Positions 29,404 to 37,500 of a DNA stretch of 64,000 bases are shown here, piece by piece. Every line of letters starts with the position of its first letter. The stretch's first letter is position 1. Made by a program: the position numbers and the translations under genes. Source of the DNA: a virus; IMG/VR virus record IMGVR_UViG_3300017917_002108, positions 1 to 64,000 of that record; one strand, written 5' to 3'. The notes under the pieces are model-generated. The model was given only the letters and a program-made list of their open reading frames with translations, did not search any database and was not told the DNA's origin.

Positions 29404-29952
29404 ATGGCGAAATTTTACTCAACAAAAACTTATGGCAATGACAGAGGACTGTCATGTTGCTTTAGACAATGGCGTGCCACACACAGTCATTGCTCAACAC
29501 TTCACGGTTATTCAATTGGCATTAAACTCGTATTTGAATGCGATACACTAGATGATAAAAACTGGTGCATGGACTTCGGTGGGCTCAAAGAATTTAAAGC
29601 GTGGGCCGATCACATGTTTGATCACACTTTGGTAATCGCTGAAGATGATCCGATGCTAGATCGATTCAAAGCAATGAGTGGCTGGAGTTCAAATCCAGAA
29701 CATGACGGTAATCCAGAACGTGTTCAAGTTGAACCATACCGTCGTCAAGGCATCTGCGATCTACGTATCGTTCCAGGCGTAGGCTGTGAAATGTTTGCTA
29801 AGATGTGCTACGACAAGATGGCCGAACTTCTAGCATCTGGCAATATGCGCTACCCAATCAATCCCACAGTGCGTGTCAAATCTGTAGAAGTATTTGAACA
29901 TGGTGCTAACTCAGCGACCTACGAGGGAGACTATCCAGTAATTCGAGGATGA
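29404..29952 (+). CDS. queD: QueD-type 6-carboxy-tetrahydropterin synthase
   Basis: The 182-aa product has HSHCSTLHGYSIGI near residues 26-39, giving His zinc ligands and the LHGY/H block of the 6-pyruvoyl-tetrahydropterin synthase family, and MDFGGLK and FDHTLV blocks. A C-terminal VEVFEHGANSATYEG supplies the Glu-His pair. QueD makes 6-carboxy-5,6,7,8-tetrahydropterin, the second step to preQ0. queC lies at 54462-55055. The preceding leader holds no convincing preQ1 riboswitch. AGGAGGCAAGAG is a strong ribosome site. Confidence 0.85.
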   Translation: MAKFYSTKTYGNDRGLSCCFRQWRATHSHCSTLHGYSIGIKLVFECDTLDDKNWCMDFGGLKEFKAWADHMFDHTLVIAEDDPMLDRFKAMSGWSSNPEHDGNPERVQVEPYRRQGICDLRIVPGVGCEMFAKMCYDKMAELLASGNMRYPINPTVRVKSVEVFEHGANSATYEGDYPVIRG

Positions 29953-30140
29953 ACAGTTTTGAAAAAATATGGGCTCGGGCAACCGGGCACTTGATGGGAC
30001 AAACGGACGACGATCGTCCTGTTGTTCCAATCCTAACCAAACGTGAAGCACGTATAGCATTATTTCTAAAAACATTTTGGGTTATAATACACGTGGTCAC
30101 ATGTTTTTTTATTATGGCTAACACTATTAGGCACTGGTAA
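29949..30140 (+). CDS. Small single-span membrane protein (63 aa)
   Basis: Residues about 38-58 (ALFLKTFWVIIHVVTCFFIM) form one membrane helix, with a charged N-terminal part including PVVPILTKREAR. It overlaps queD by 4 nt and its stop overlaps the next ATG. Short proteins with this PIL...RHW pattern recur in T4-like aquatic phages, as I recall them. Function unknown. Confidence 0.75.
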   Translation: MNSFEKIWARATGHLMGQTDDDRPVVPILTKREARIALFLKTFWVIIHVVTCFFIMANTIRHW

Positions 30141-30832
30141 TGATTAATGTAATCTGTGTTCGATTGGGCAACAAGTATGGCAGAGAGTATGTAGAGAAAC
30201 TACGTAATATGGTTTCTAGGCATCTTAGCCTGCCATATCGTTTTAATTGTCTCACAGACGATCAACACCCCATCGAAGGCGTTAATTTAATATATCTTCC
30301 TAGCCAAAGCTACAGCAAAATGTGGTGGCATAAAGTTCATCTATTTGATCCTAATCTAGGCTTAGAGGGTAGGATATTATACTTCGATCTAGATGTTATT
30401 ATACACGACAATATCAATAAATTAGTAGAAGGCTATAAAGATGAATTCTTGGGTATAAGAGATTTTAATAGAAAATTCAATCCCCAATGGAATATGTTGA
30501 ACAGTTCGGCAATGAGTTGGTCTTCGGGTTACCATCCCGATATCTTTACTGTTTTCAAAGATAATCTAAAGAATGCTCAAAGACTACATGGAGATCAAGA
30601 TTGGATTTGGCAAGTGGCCAAGAATAGAATAACATTCTGGCCTGAATCATGGATACAAAGTTATAAATGGGAAATCCGCAATAGGAATGATCTAGCCTAC
30701 GAAGGCGGTAAACGTTTTTTCAAAACAGTAAAGAATGTCAAGATACCAAACGAATGTAGTGTCTGTGTGTTCCACGGTGATCCAAATCCTCACGATATAC
30801 AAGATCCTTATGTACTTGACAACTGGCGTTGA
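30140..30832 (+). CDS. GT-A-type glycosyltransferase (230 aa)
   Basis: Features of a sugar-nucleotide glycosyltransferase are visible: LTDDQHP and a YFDLDVIIHD segment (about residues 74-83) with a DxD motif for metal and nucleotide-sugar binding. LHGDQDWIWQVAK (about 152-164) and the final CVFHGDPNPHD are typical of the acceptor region. It could glycosylate virion proteins, DNA bases or host glycans. It starts by overlap with the membrane protein gene and ends inside the promoter of the UvdE gene. Confidence 0.82.
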   Translation: MINVICVRLGNKYGREYVEKLRNMVSRHLSLPYRFNCLTDDQHPIEGVNLIYLPSQSYSKMWWHKVHLFDPNLGLEGRILYFDLDVIIHDNINKLVEGYKDEFLGIRDFNRKFNPQWNMLNSSAMSWSSGYHPDIFTVFKDNLKNAQRLHGDQDWIWQVAKNRITFWPESWIQSYKWEIRNRNDLAYEGGKRFFKTVKNVKIPNECSVCVFHGDPNPHDIQDPYVLDNWR

Positions 30833-30844
30833 TTCTGCTATAAT
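30816..30844 (+). promoter_or_regulatory. Sigma70 promoter for a probable leaderless mRNA
   Basis: TTGACA at 30816-30821 and TATAAT at 30839-30844 are 17 bp apart, inside the glycosyltransferase 3' end. The -10 box ends 5 nt before the ATG at 30850, leaving no room for a Shine-Dalgarno. Confidence 0.82.
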
Positions 30845-30849
30845 AAACT

Positions 30850-31914
30850 ATGACAAATGTTAAACGTATCGGCTTTGCCTGTAAATGGATCGACAGTCAC
30901 GACCAAGTAGACGGTATTAAGCCCAAGGACGATTGTAAAAAATACAATACTGGATCGACTACTGTGGCCTGGTTAAATAGACAGACCAAGGATGCGGCCT
31001 GTGAAAAACTGTGGTCTCTGATGCAACAAAACATAGAAGCATCTCGCCTCCTTGTTGAACGAGTAGGAGAATTAGATGAAAATCTTAGAATGGTACGACT
31101 CAGCAGCGATATCCTGCCTGTCTACACTGAGCCGACTTGGAGCTGGTTTTGGCGGACTGCCGATGTGCGAGACTATTGCGAAAGAGCATTTGGACAAGTC
31201 GGAGCTACAGCTCGTTCGCGTGGTGTTCGCTTGTCTTTCCATCCTGGCCAGTTCACTGTGCTGGCTAGCGATAATCCAGACATCGTAGATCGATCTATTG
31301 AAGAATTCGAGTATCATGTAGACATGGCTCGATGGATGGGCTATGGTCAAAACTTCCAAGACTTTAAGATCAACGTCCACATCGCGGGTAGACGAGGCCC
31401 AGATGGTATACGTGCTGCCTTGAGCAGATTAACTCCCGAAGCTCGTAACACACTCACTATAGAAAATGAAGAAATTACACACAATCTTGATACCTGTTTG
31501 GAACTTGCAGATGTGGTTCCGATCGTCCTTGATATACATCACCACTGGATTAACTCTGGAGAATATATTGATCCTAACGAGGACCGTGTTAAAAGGGTCG
31601 TTGATAGTTGGCGCGGTGTGCGTCCTACTTGCCACTACTCTGTTTCTAGGGAAGATCTACTCGGAGGTCATCCCAGCGGATCACGTCCCTCTCTTCAGAC
31701 CCTCTTAGATTCCGGTCACAAGAAAGCTAAACTCAGAGCTCATTCAGATTACTACTGGAATACAGCAGTGAACGAATGGGCACTGAGTTTTAGGGATAGC
31801 TTTGATATCATGTGCGAGAGCAAGGCTAAGAATTTAGCCTCATTCGCACTTTATGAACAGGCTAAAGGACTTACTCTGCCTTTGGCTTGCGACCGCGAGT
31901 TGATACTTTCTTAA
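30850..31914 (+). CDS. uvsE: UV damage endonuclease UvdE/UVDE
   Basis: The 354-aa product follows the UVDE TIM-barrel pattern: RIGFACKW, RLSFHPGQFTVLASDNP (about residues 124-140), KINVHIAGRRG (about 175-185), LTIENEEI (about 200-207), VPIVLDIHHHWIN and HYSVSRED, supplying the metal-binding His and Glu residues. It nicks 5' to cyclobutane dimers and 6-4 photoproducts. Phages in sunlit water carry such repair genes. The message is probably leaderless, and its last 44 nt overlap a gene on the other strand. Confidence 0.9.
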   Translation: MTNVKRIGFACKWIDSHDQVDGIKPKDDCKKYNTGSTTVAWLNRQTKDAACEKLWSLMQQNIEASRLLVERVGELDENLRMVRLSSDILPVYTEPTWSWFWRTADVRDYCERAFGQVGATARSRGVRLSFHPGQFTVLASDNPDIVDRSIEEFEYHVDMARWMGYGQNFQDFKINVHIAGRRGPDGIRAALSRLTPEARNTLTIENEEITHNLDTCLELADVVPIVLDIHHHWINSGEYIDPNEDRVKRVVDSWRGVRPTCHYSVSREDLLGGHPSGSRPSLQTLLDSGHKKAKLRAHSDYYWNTAVNEWALSFRDSFDIMCESKAKNLASFALYEQAKGLTLPLACDRELILS

Positions 31915-32170
31915 CAGTTTCTTTGGCTTTTTTGGCTTTGGCCTTAACTTCGGTTTTGGCCTTTTCTACCACGACTGCTGCATCAACCTTGCCATCCTTG
32001 TTAACATCGGCATCTGCCTTGACACCTTCTACTGCTATTTGTACAGCAGCTTTAGCATCTTGTGCATCAACCTTGCCATCCTGATTTACATCAAAGCCTT
32101 TGCTGTTACGGTTATAGTACCAAACGGCCCCTACTGCTAAGACTACGATTGCTATGAGAAGTAATTCCAT
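31871..32170 (-). CDS. Membrane-anchored EF-hand/dockerin-like protein with a basic tail (99 aa)
   Basis: Residues 1-18 form an N-terminal membrane helix. Two Ca-binding repeats follow: DVNQDGKVDAQDAKAAV (about 28-44) and DVNKDGKVDAAVVV (about 55-68), matching the dockerin/EF-hand D-x-N-x-D-G-x-x-D loop. The tail is Lys/Ala-rich and ends STRGRKPKAE with an RGRKP AT-hook-like core. AAGGAG supplies the ribosome site, and a late box lies at 32192-32199. A calcium-sensing membrane tether is possible; no partner is obvious. Confidence 0.75.
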   Translation of the reverse strand: MELLLIAIVVLAVGAVWYYNRNSKGFDVNQDGKVDAQDAKAAVQIAVEGVKADADVNKDGKVDAAVVVEKAKTEVKAKAKKAKETVKKVSTRGRKPKAE

Positions 32171-32190
32171 GAGTTTTTTCTCCTTGTAGG

Positions 32191-32721
32191 TTATTTATTA
32201 ACTGCTGATAAAATACTAATTTTATGAGCCCCGTTAGAGGGCATAATTCTCAAATTATCTATAATTGGCTCTAGATCTGCTGAAAACCAATGATGTTTAT
32301 CAGCATAAAAAGCTTCTAGTATCTGTGTCATTTCTTGTTTAACTGCTAGATGTGCCGGACTCTGATCCCAAGAATTTGAAAAGTATTTGCTGTCAATTAG
32401 ATGGTCATAGTCTTCGTTTAATTTGATACAGACGAATTCAGCAGTATTTTTGTAGAATTCAAATATATGTTTTATATGTTTATTGATTTCCCAACCACTC
32501 ATAATTAGGACATCGTATTCGTCTTGATAAAAATTAATGTAATCGCTGATATAAGCCAAAGTTTTTTCTATCGTAGATTCGTAATATAATCCAGCATCTT
32601 GTACTTTGGTACCTAACATCTGCTCGTAGATACTATACTCCGCTCGAGAATAAGCAGCAATTAATCTCTCTATCACTAGATGTTTGGTTCCCGAATTGCC
32701 CACAGCAAAAATTATTTTCAT
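32191..32721 (-). CDS. 176-aa P-loop-like protein, paralogue C
   Basis: It is the third member of the family at 10851 and 15691, and equal in length to the first. The N-terminus IIFAVGNSGTKHLVIERLI has a Gly/Ser/Lys turn, and the shared block is DVLIMSGWEINKHIKHIFEF (about residues 71-90). AGGAGCC before the start is a good ribosome site. Being outside the 9.5-22 kb island, it shows that the family has spread through the genome. Function unknown. Confidence 0.68.
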   Translation of the reverse strand: MKIIFAVGNSGTKHLVIERLIAAYSRAEYSIYEQMLGTKVQDAGLYYESTIEKTLAYISDYINFYQDEYDVLIMSGWEINKHIKHIFEFYKNTAEFVCIKLNEDYDHLIDSKYFSNSWDQSPAHLAVKQEMTQILEAFYADKHHWFSADLEPIIDNLRIMPSNGAHKISILSAVNK

Positions 32722-32763
32722 ATTAGGCTCCTTGCTAATATAATTATTCTGTCCTAAAAAGAC

Positions 32764-32771
32764 AATAAATA
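32764..32771 (+). promoter_or_regulatory. Late promoter giving a probable leaderless mRNA for SOD
   Basis: AATAAATA ends 4 nt before the ATG at 32776; the first base transcribed should be within the start codon or a base before it. No Shine-Dalgarno is seen. Confidence 0.62.
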
Positions 32772-32775
32772 TTTC

Positions 32776-33336
32776 ATGACCTTACATTTTATACGATCAT
32801 TAACAGAAACTTCAGACAAACGAGAAATCTATCAGGACAAGCTCAAATTTGATAAAAAAGAACTAGAGCCTGTAATGAGTGAAGCTACGGTCAAATACCA
32901 TTACGACGGATTGGCCAGCAAATATTCCGAGCGTTATAATAAGGGCGAAGGCGATCCAGATTTTAACTACGGTGGCGCCATGCTACACAATATTTTCTTT
33001 GCCAACTTAACCCCACCTAGAGCAGCTAATAAACCAGAGGGGCTCAGTAAATCTATCATAGATGAAAAACATGGCAGCTTTGACAAATTCAAAGCAGAAG
33101 TTGAAAAAACTGCTATGTCAATACAGGGCAGCGGTTGGCTATATATGGATACCACCGGTGAAATAAAAACCATTAGCAATCACGAATACAAGAAGAACAT
33201 GAAGATTGCTCTGTTGATAGATTGGTGGGAACACTCGTGGGCCTTAGACTATCAGCAGGACAAAGCCAAGTATCTAAACAACATTTGGCGTATCATCAAT
33301 TGGGAAACCGTTGATATTAGACTACAAGGAGCATGA
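32776..33336 (+). CDS. Fe/Mn superoxide dismutase
   Basis: The 186-aa product has the four metal ligands of the Fe/Mn family: His in KYHYDGL (about residue 42), His in AMLHNIFF (about 72), and Asp and His in DWWEHSWALDY (about 155-165). KYLNNIWRIINW completes the C-terminal signature. The N-terminus is about as long as in bacterial SODs. It removes superoxide, which would protect infected cells and the nearby Fe-S cluster machinery. GSGWLYMD replaces the usual GSGWxWL, so the Fe or Mn preference is not decided. Confidence 0.93.
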   Translation: MTLHFIRSLTETSDKREIYQDKLKFDKKELEPVMSEATVKYHYDGLASKYSERYNKGEGDPDFNYGGAMLHNIFFANLTPPRAANKPEGLSKSIIDEKHGSFDKFKAEVEKTAMSIQGSGWLYMDTTGEIKTISNHEYKKNMKIALLIDWWEHSWALDYQQDKAKYLNNIWRIINWETVDIRLQGA

Positions 33337-33337
33337 T

Positions 33338-33454
33338 ATGTTAGAAACATTATTTTGGTTAGCGTTAGGCGCATTTATTGGTTGGAATTTTCCTCAACCA
33401 GAATTTGCAAAAACTATACAGGCTAAAATCGTAACAATTTTTTCAAAGAAATAA
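33338..33454 (+). CDS. 38-aa membrane miniprotein
   Basis: A short ORF fills the 119-nt gap between SOD and iscU: ATG 33338 follows CAAGGAGCATGAT, and the stop lies 1 nt before the iscU ATG. The product begins MLETLFWLALGAFIGWNF, one membrane helix (residues about 4-18), then PQPEF and a short basic amphipathic tail. The good ribosome site and exact packing between genes support it. Confidence 0.7.
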   Translation: MLETLFWLALGAFIGWNFPQPEFAKTIQAKIVTIFSKK

Positions 33455-33455
33455 C

Positions 33456-33860
33456 ATGGCGTATTCAGACAAAGTAATCGATCATTACGAGAACCCTCGA
33501 AACGTAGGTAGCTTTGCCAAAGACGAACAAGGCATTGGCACCGGAATGGTGGGAGCACCTGCCTGCGGTGATGTAATGAAACTACAGATAAAGGTGGACG
33601 ATGATACAGGTATTATTACAGATGCGAAATTTAAGACGTATGGCTGCGGATCGGCTATCGCAAGCTCAAGCCTTGTCACAGAGTGGCTCAAGGGCCGTAC
33701 CCTCGACGAAGCAGGATCAATCAAAAACAGCCAAATTGCCGAAGAACTAGCATTGCCTCCCGTTAAGATACATTGTTCGATACTTGCAGAAGATGCGATT
33801 AAGGCGGCAGTAAAAGATTATAAGACAAAGTATGATATCTCTAACACCACTAGCAGCTGA
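33456..33860 (+). CDS. iscU: Fe-S cluster scaffold IscU
   Basis: The 134-aa product matches IscU: VIDHYENPRNVG at the start, then the three cluster ligands Cys in GAPACGDVM (about 37), YGCGSAIASSS (about 63) and HCSILAED (about 106), plus the conserved Asp after the first Cys. The LPPVK motif used by HscA is present as LPPVKIHC. No IscS desulfurase is seen nearby, so sulfur must come from the host. It overlaps iscA by 29 nt. Confidence 0.94.
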   Translation: MAYSDKVIDHYENPRNVGSFAKDEQGIGTGMVGAPACGDVMKLQIKVDDDTGIITDAKFKTYGCGSAIASSSLVTEWLKGRTLDEAGSIKNSQIAEELALPPVKIHCSILAEDAIKAAVKDYKTKYDISNTTSS

Positions 33861-34152
33861 AAAGGTTAAGAAAAATATAGAGCGCAGAGGTAAAGGCCAC
33901 GGTATCAAAGTAGGTATTAAGACCACAGGCTGCTCGGGATTGGCCTATACGATCGAATATGTAGATGATCCTACCCAGGAAGATATGAGTTTTGTCAGCG
34001 AAGGCGTACATGTATTTGTAGATCCCAGAGCGTTGCCCTATATCAACGGTATGACCATGGATTGGTTCAAACAGGGTTTAAATGAAGGGTTTGATTTTAT
34101 CAATCCCAATGAACGAGATCGATGCGGCTGCGGCGAAAGTTTTAGAATTTAG
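33832..34152 (+). CDS. iscA: IscA/HesB-type Fe-S carrier
   Basis: The 106-aa product starts at ATG 33832 within iscU and has the three conserved cysteines: TTGCSGLAYTIEY (about residue 37) and RCGCGESF at the end (about 101 and 103). The family accepts iron or clusters and delivers them to targets. Gene order iscU-iscA resembles the bacterial isc operon without iscR, iscS or hscBA. It overlaps the end of the converging gene by 11 nt. Confidence 0.93.
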   Translation: MISLTPLAAEKVKKNIERRGKGHGIKVGIKTTGCSGLAYTIEYVDDPTQEDMSFVSEGVHVFVDPRALPYINGMTMDWFKQGLNEGFDFINPNERDRCGCGESFRI

Positions 34153-34429
34153 ATACTGGTAGCTCTACACTAGCGGGCATATCCCATATTTTCTTGCGTT
34201 CTACACCCTTGCGTTGTGCAAACCTCTTAGCATCACAATCTGTACAGCAGTGAAAATAATTATTGCTGAGACGTTTACTAGAGACCTTTTTTAGCTCTCT
34301 TTCAAAATTTTTATCACAATTATCACATCTAAAAACTGCTATAGTTTTTTTTCTAATATATGTATGCTCTATACCTAATTTACTGATTCTAACATACTGA
34401 CTTTGTTGTGATTTTGTTTTCAAGAACAT
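34142..34429 (-). CDS. Four-Cys zinc-finger protein (95 aa)
   Basis: CDNC (about residues 35-38) and CCTDCD (about 61-66) form a likely C-x2-C...C-x2-C zinc site. The rest is basic and suits nucleic-acid binding, as in the finger part of phage HNH-like proteins, but no HNH motif is visible. A minus-strand TAAATA box ends 4 nt before the start codon, so this message may also be leaderless. Confidence 0.72.
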   Translation of the reverse strand: MFLKTKSQQSQYVRISKLGIEHTYIRKKTIAVFRCDNCDKNFERELKKVSSKRLSNNYFHCCTDCDAKRFAQRKGVERKKIWDMPASVELPVSKF

Positions 34430-34461
34430 AACTTATTTACGTTAGGCTTATAAAATTTTTA

Positions 34462-34469
34462 GATAAATA
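34462..34469 (+). promoter_or_regulatory. Late promoter for the fibre cluster
   Basis: GATAAATA lies 31 nt before the ATG at 34501, with a TCAGGATGAACT ribosome site between. The cluster from 34501 to 54461 has no other clear promoter that I can see. Confidence 0.6.
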
Positions 34470-34500
34470 CCATAGAAATCCAATTTAATCAGGATGAACT

Positions 34501-37500
34501 ATGGCACGTAAAATAATTGATATAGGTATTGTCGGCAATGACGGTACTGGTGATAGCATTAGAGATTCGTTTAGAAAAGTAAACGATAATTTTAGAGAAC
34601 TGTATAGTTCTCTCGGTTTAGGCGAGAAGCTGACCTTTATCAACCTCGACGATACTCCTGCAGATTATCTAGGGCAGGAAAATGCTATCTTATCTGTTAA
34701 TAATACTGAAACTGGTCTAGCATTCAAACAACTAGTACCAGGTTCTGGTATCAGCTTGGACTTTGCATCTAATTCCAGCGAAATTCGAATTTCTGCAGAG
34801 TTCTCTAGAGTATCGGCTGATCCTGCTCCGCAACTAGGTGGACCTTTAAATGCCTTTAGCGGTGATACCAGATATGCGATTGCTAATTTGCCGGATCTAA
34901 ACGATCCTGCAGAATTTTCTGCATCTTTCGCTAGAGTCACTAGTATATACGGCACAAACAATAACGTAGACGATCCAGATAGAGTAGCAGTTAATAAAGG
35001 TTACGCAGACAGCAAAATATCTCTAGCAGGTATAGACGGTATAGATCCGGTCACCGGAGATGCTAATCCTGCATTTGGACAGATGTCGGGTCCATTGATT
35101 TTATCTAGAGATCCTATACCAGATGATGATCTTGTTCACAATGGATTGATTGCTGCTACTAAAAGATATGTAGATAATTCCGCATTCGGTAGCAGCGTTA
35201 ATCTTTATGTTGCTACTTCAGGGCAAGATGATAGAATTGGAGTCAGCGCATCCTTACAAGGACGAGCTTTGGCCTATGCCTATAGGACCATTGAAGCTGC
35301 CTGTAAACGAGCAGAAGAAATATTATTAGAATCAAGACTAGAAATAGGTCCTTATAAAAAGCTATTGACCTTTAATCAAGGCGCAGATTTTTGTACTCTA
35401 GCAGGCATCACAGAAGCACCAGCTTCTGGATCTGGTTTCTTGGGTCATGCGTTGATGAGCGTAGATACGGCCACTGTTCGCAACGTTGGTGTGAATTATA
35501 AAATTAACGACATACTAACTATTACAGGGGGCACAGGCACCCAGCCAGCTAGATATCAGGTGCTGTCGATCACAGAAGCAGGCGGCATTATCTCAGTATT
35601 GCAATTGAGTTCTGGAGTCTATACTACATTACCTGGCTCTACAAATGTCGCTACCAGCGATAATAGTGCATTCGGAGACGGAGCAACCTTTGATTTAACC
35701 TATAAAGTAAACAATGTGATAGTAGATGCGGGAGGTAGCGGTTATGGACTGGTATCTGTTCGTATTATTCCTGCACTAGGCGATACCACTGGTTCGGGTG
35801 CTTTTGGAACTGCAGATGTTCTAAGCGGAGTGGTTCAGAGTATAACCATTACTGATCAAGGATCTGGATTTACAGATCTACCATCTGTGATCGTAAATCT
35901 ACCAAGATTCTTAATTAGAACAGATTTTTTTAGAACAGACTTTACCGGAGATGTATTAACCAATACACCCACTGCTATCAGAGGACGAGATATCAGAGAA
36001 GGTCTATATCTTAGAGGCGAGACTTCAGGAGCATTGGCTCAAATTCTAGCTCATCAGGGCGCATTGGACTCTGACGGTAACGAGATTTTTGATGTAGATA
36101 TCAAATACGGTTCATTCCAAGAAGATGAAATTATATCCTATGGCGATGTGGCCAAAAGAACGCAAATATCCATTTTGGTAGAATCTGGAATATATGAAGA
36201 GAATCTACCGATACGAATTCCTACAAATACTTCCATAGTAGGAGATGAATTTAGGCGAGTTATAATCAGACCTAAACCAGGACGTAGTTCAAGTCCTTGG
36301 GCATTTATTCACTTTCGCAGAGATCTCACTGTGGGAGAAAATAATACAGATCTGCTCACAATAGCTGATAGACTATTTGGTTACCACTACCTAACAGACA
36401 GCAGTCAACCTGTTTACCCTATCGTTAATAACAAAGGTTATTATCGTTCGGCAGCACAGCTATTGTACCTTAACAGACAATTCATTCAGAAGGAAGTCAT
36501 TGGTTGGATTGAATATCAGATCCAAAATAATATAGATCCATATACCAGTACCTTTACATATGATGCAGAATTATGTGAAAGAGATGTTGGTTTGATCATA
36601 GATTCTATGATCTTCGATCTCCGATATGGCGGATCGAACAGAAGTATTTCCGCAGCCCTTAAATATTTTGCCAACGCCAGCGGCCTAGTAGCTATTAATG
36701 ATCAATTATCAGAAACTGTAGCGGGTATAAGAAGAATTAATACTTTGGCTCAACTAGTGATTAGAAATGTAGAAGTTACAGAAATATATCAGACATCTAT
36801 CCCTCAGATCATAGACGGCGCATACATCTCCGAAGTGGGTGCGGGAGGATCATCCATTAATATATCACTGGTGACTAGCGCCAATCCTGTAGTAATCACT
36901 GCCAGCACTGCTCACGGATTATCCAACGGAGATCAAGTCTTAATCAGCGAAGTTGGCGGGACCACCGCTATCAACGGCAATGATTACTATGTTGATGTTA
37001 TCGACACAACATCATTCTATCTATACAATGATCTTGCTCTTACTGATGCAGTCGATGGTACAAACTTCGCTGCCTATACCACCGGTGGTTACATAACAAA
37101 CAACGGAGGAGTAATTGGAGCACTGACTGATCTTATAATTGATGTTATCAGTGGTTCTGCTTCTGTAAATTATCCTAAGAACAATAACGAAATGGATGTG
37201 TTCTTGTGCAATGATGCGGTTAGATTTCAAGCAGTTACCTTCCAAGGCCACGGCGGGTTTGCCATGGTGCTGGATCCGGAAGGACAGATCCTTGCTAAAT
37301 CTCCCTACGCACAGGAATGTGCATCATTTTCAAGAAGTACAGGACGTCAGACATTTGCTGGCGGTCAATATGTAGACGGTTTCACAGGAAATCTAAAATT
37401 TCGAATTCTAAGTAAAGATAGTAATACTTTTCTAAGAGTTGGTGATCTACGAAGATTACCACAATTGCCTGCTTCATTCATTGTTCGAGACACAGTATAT

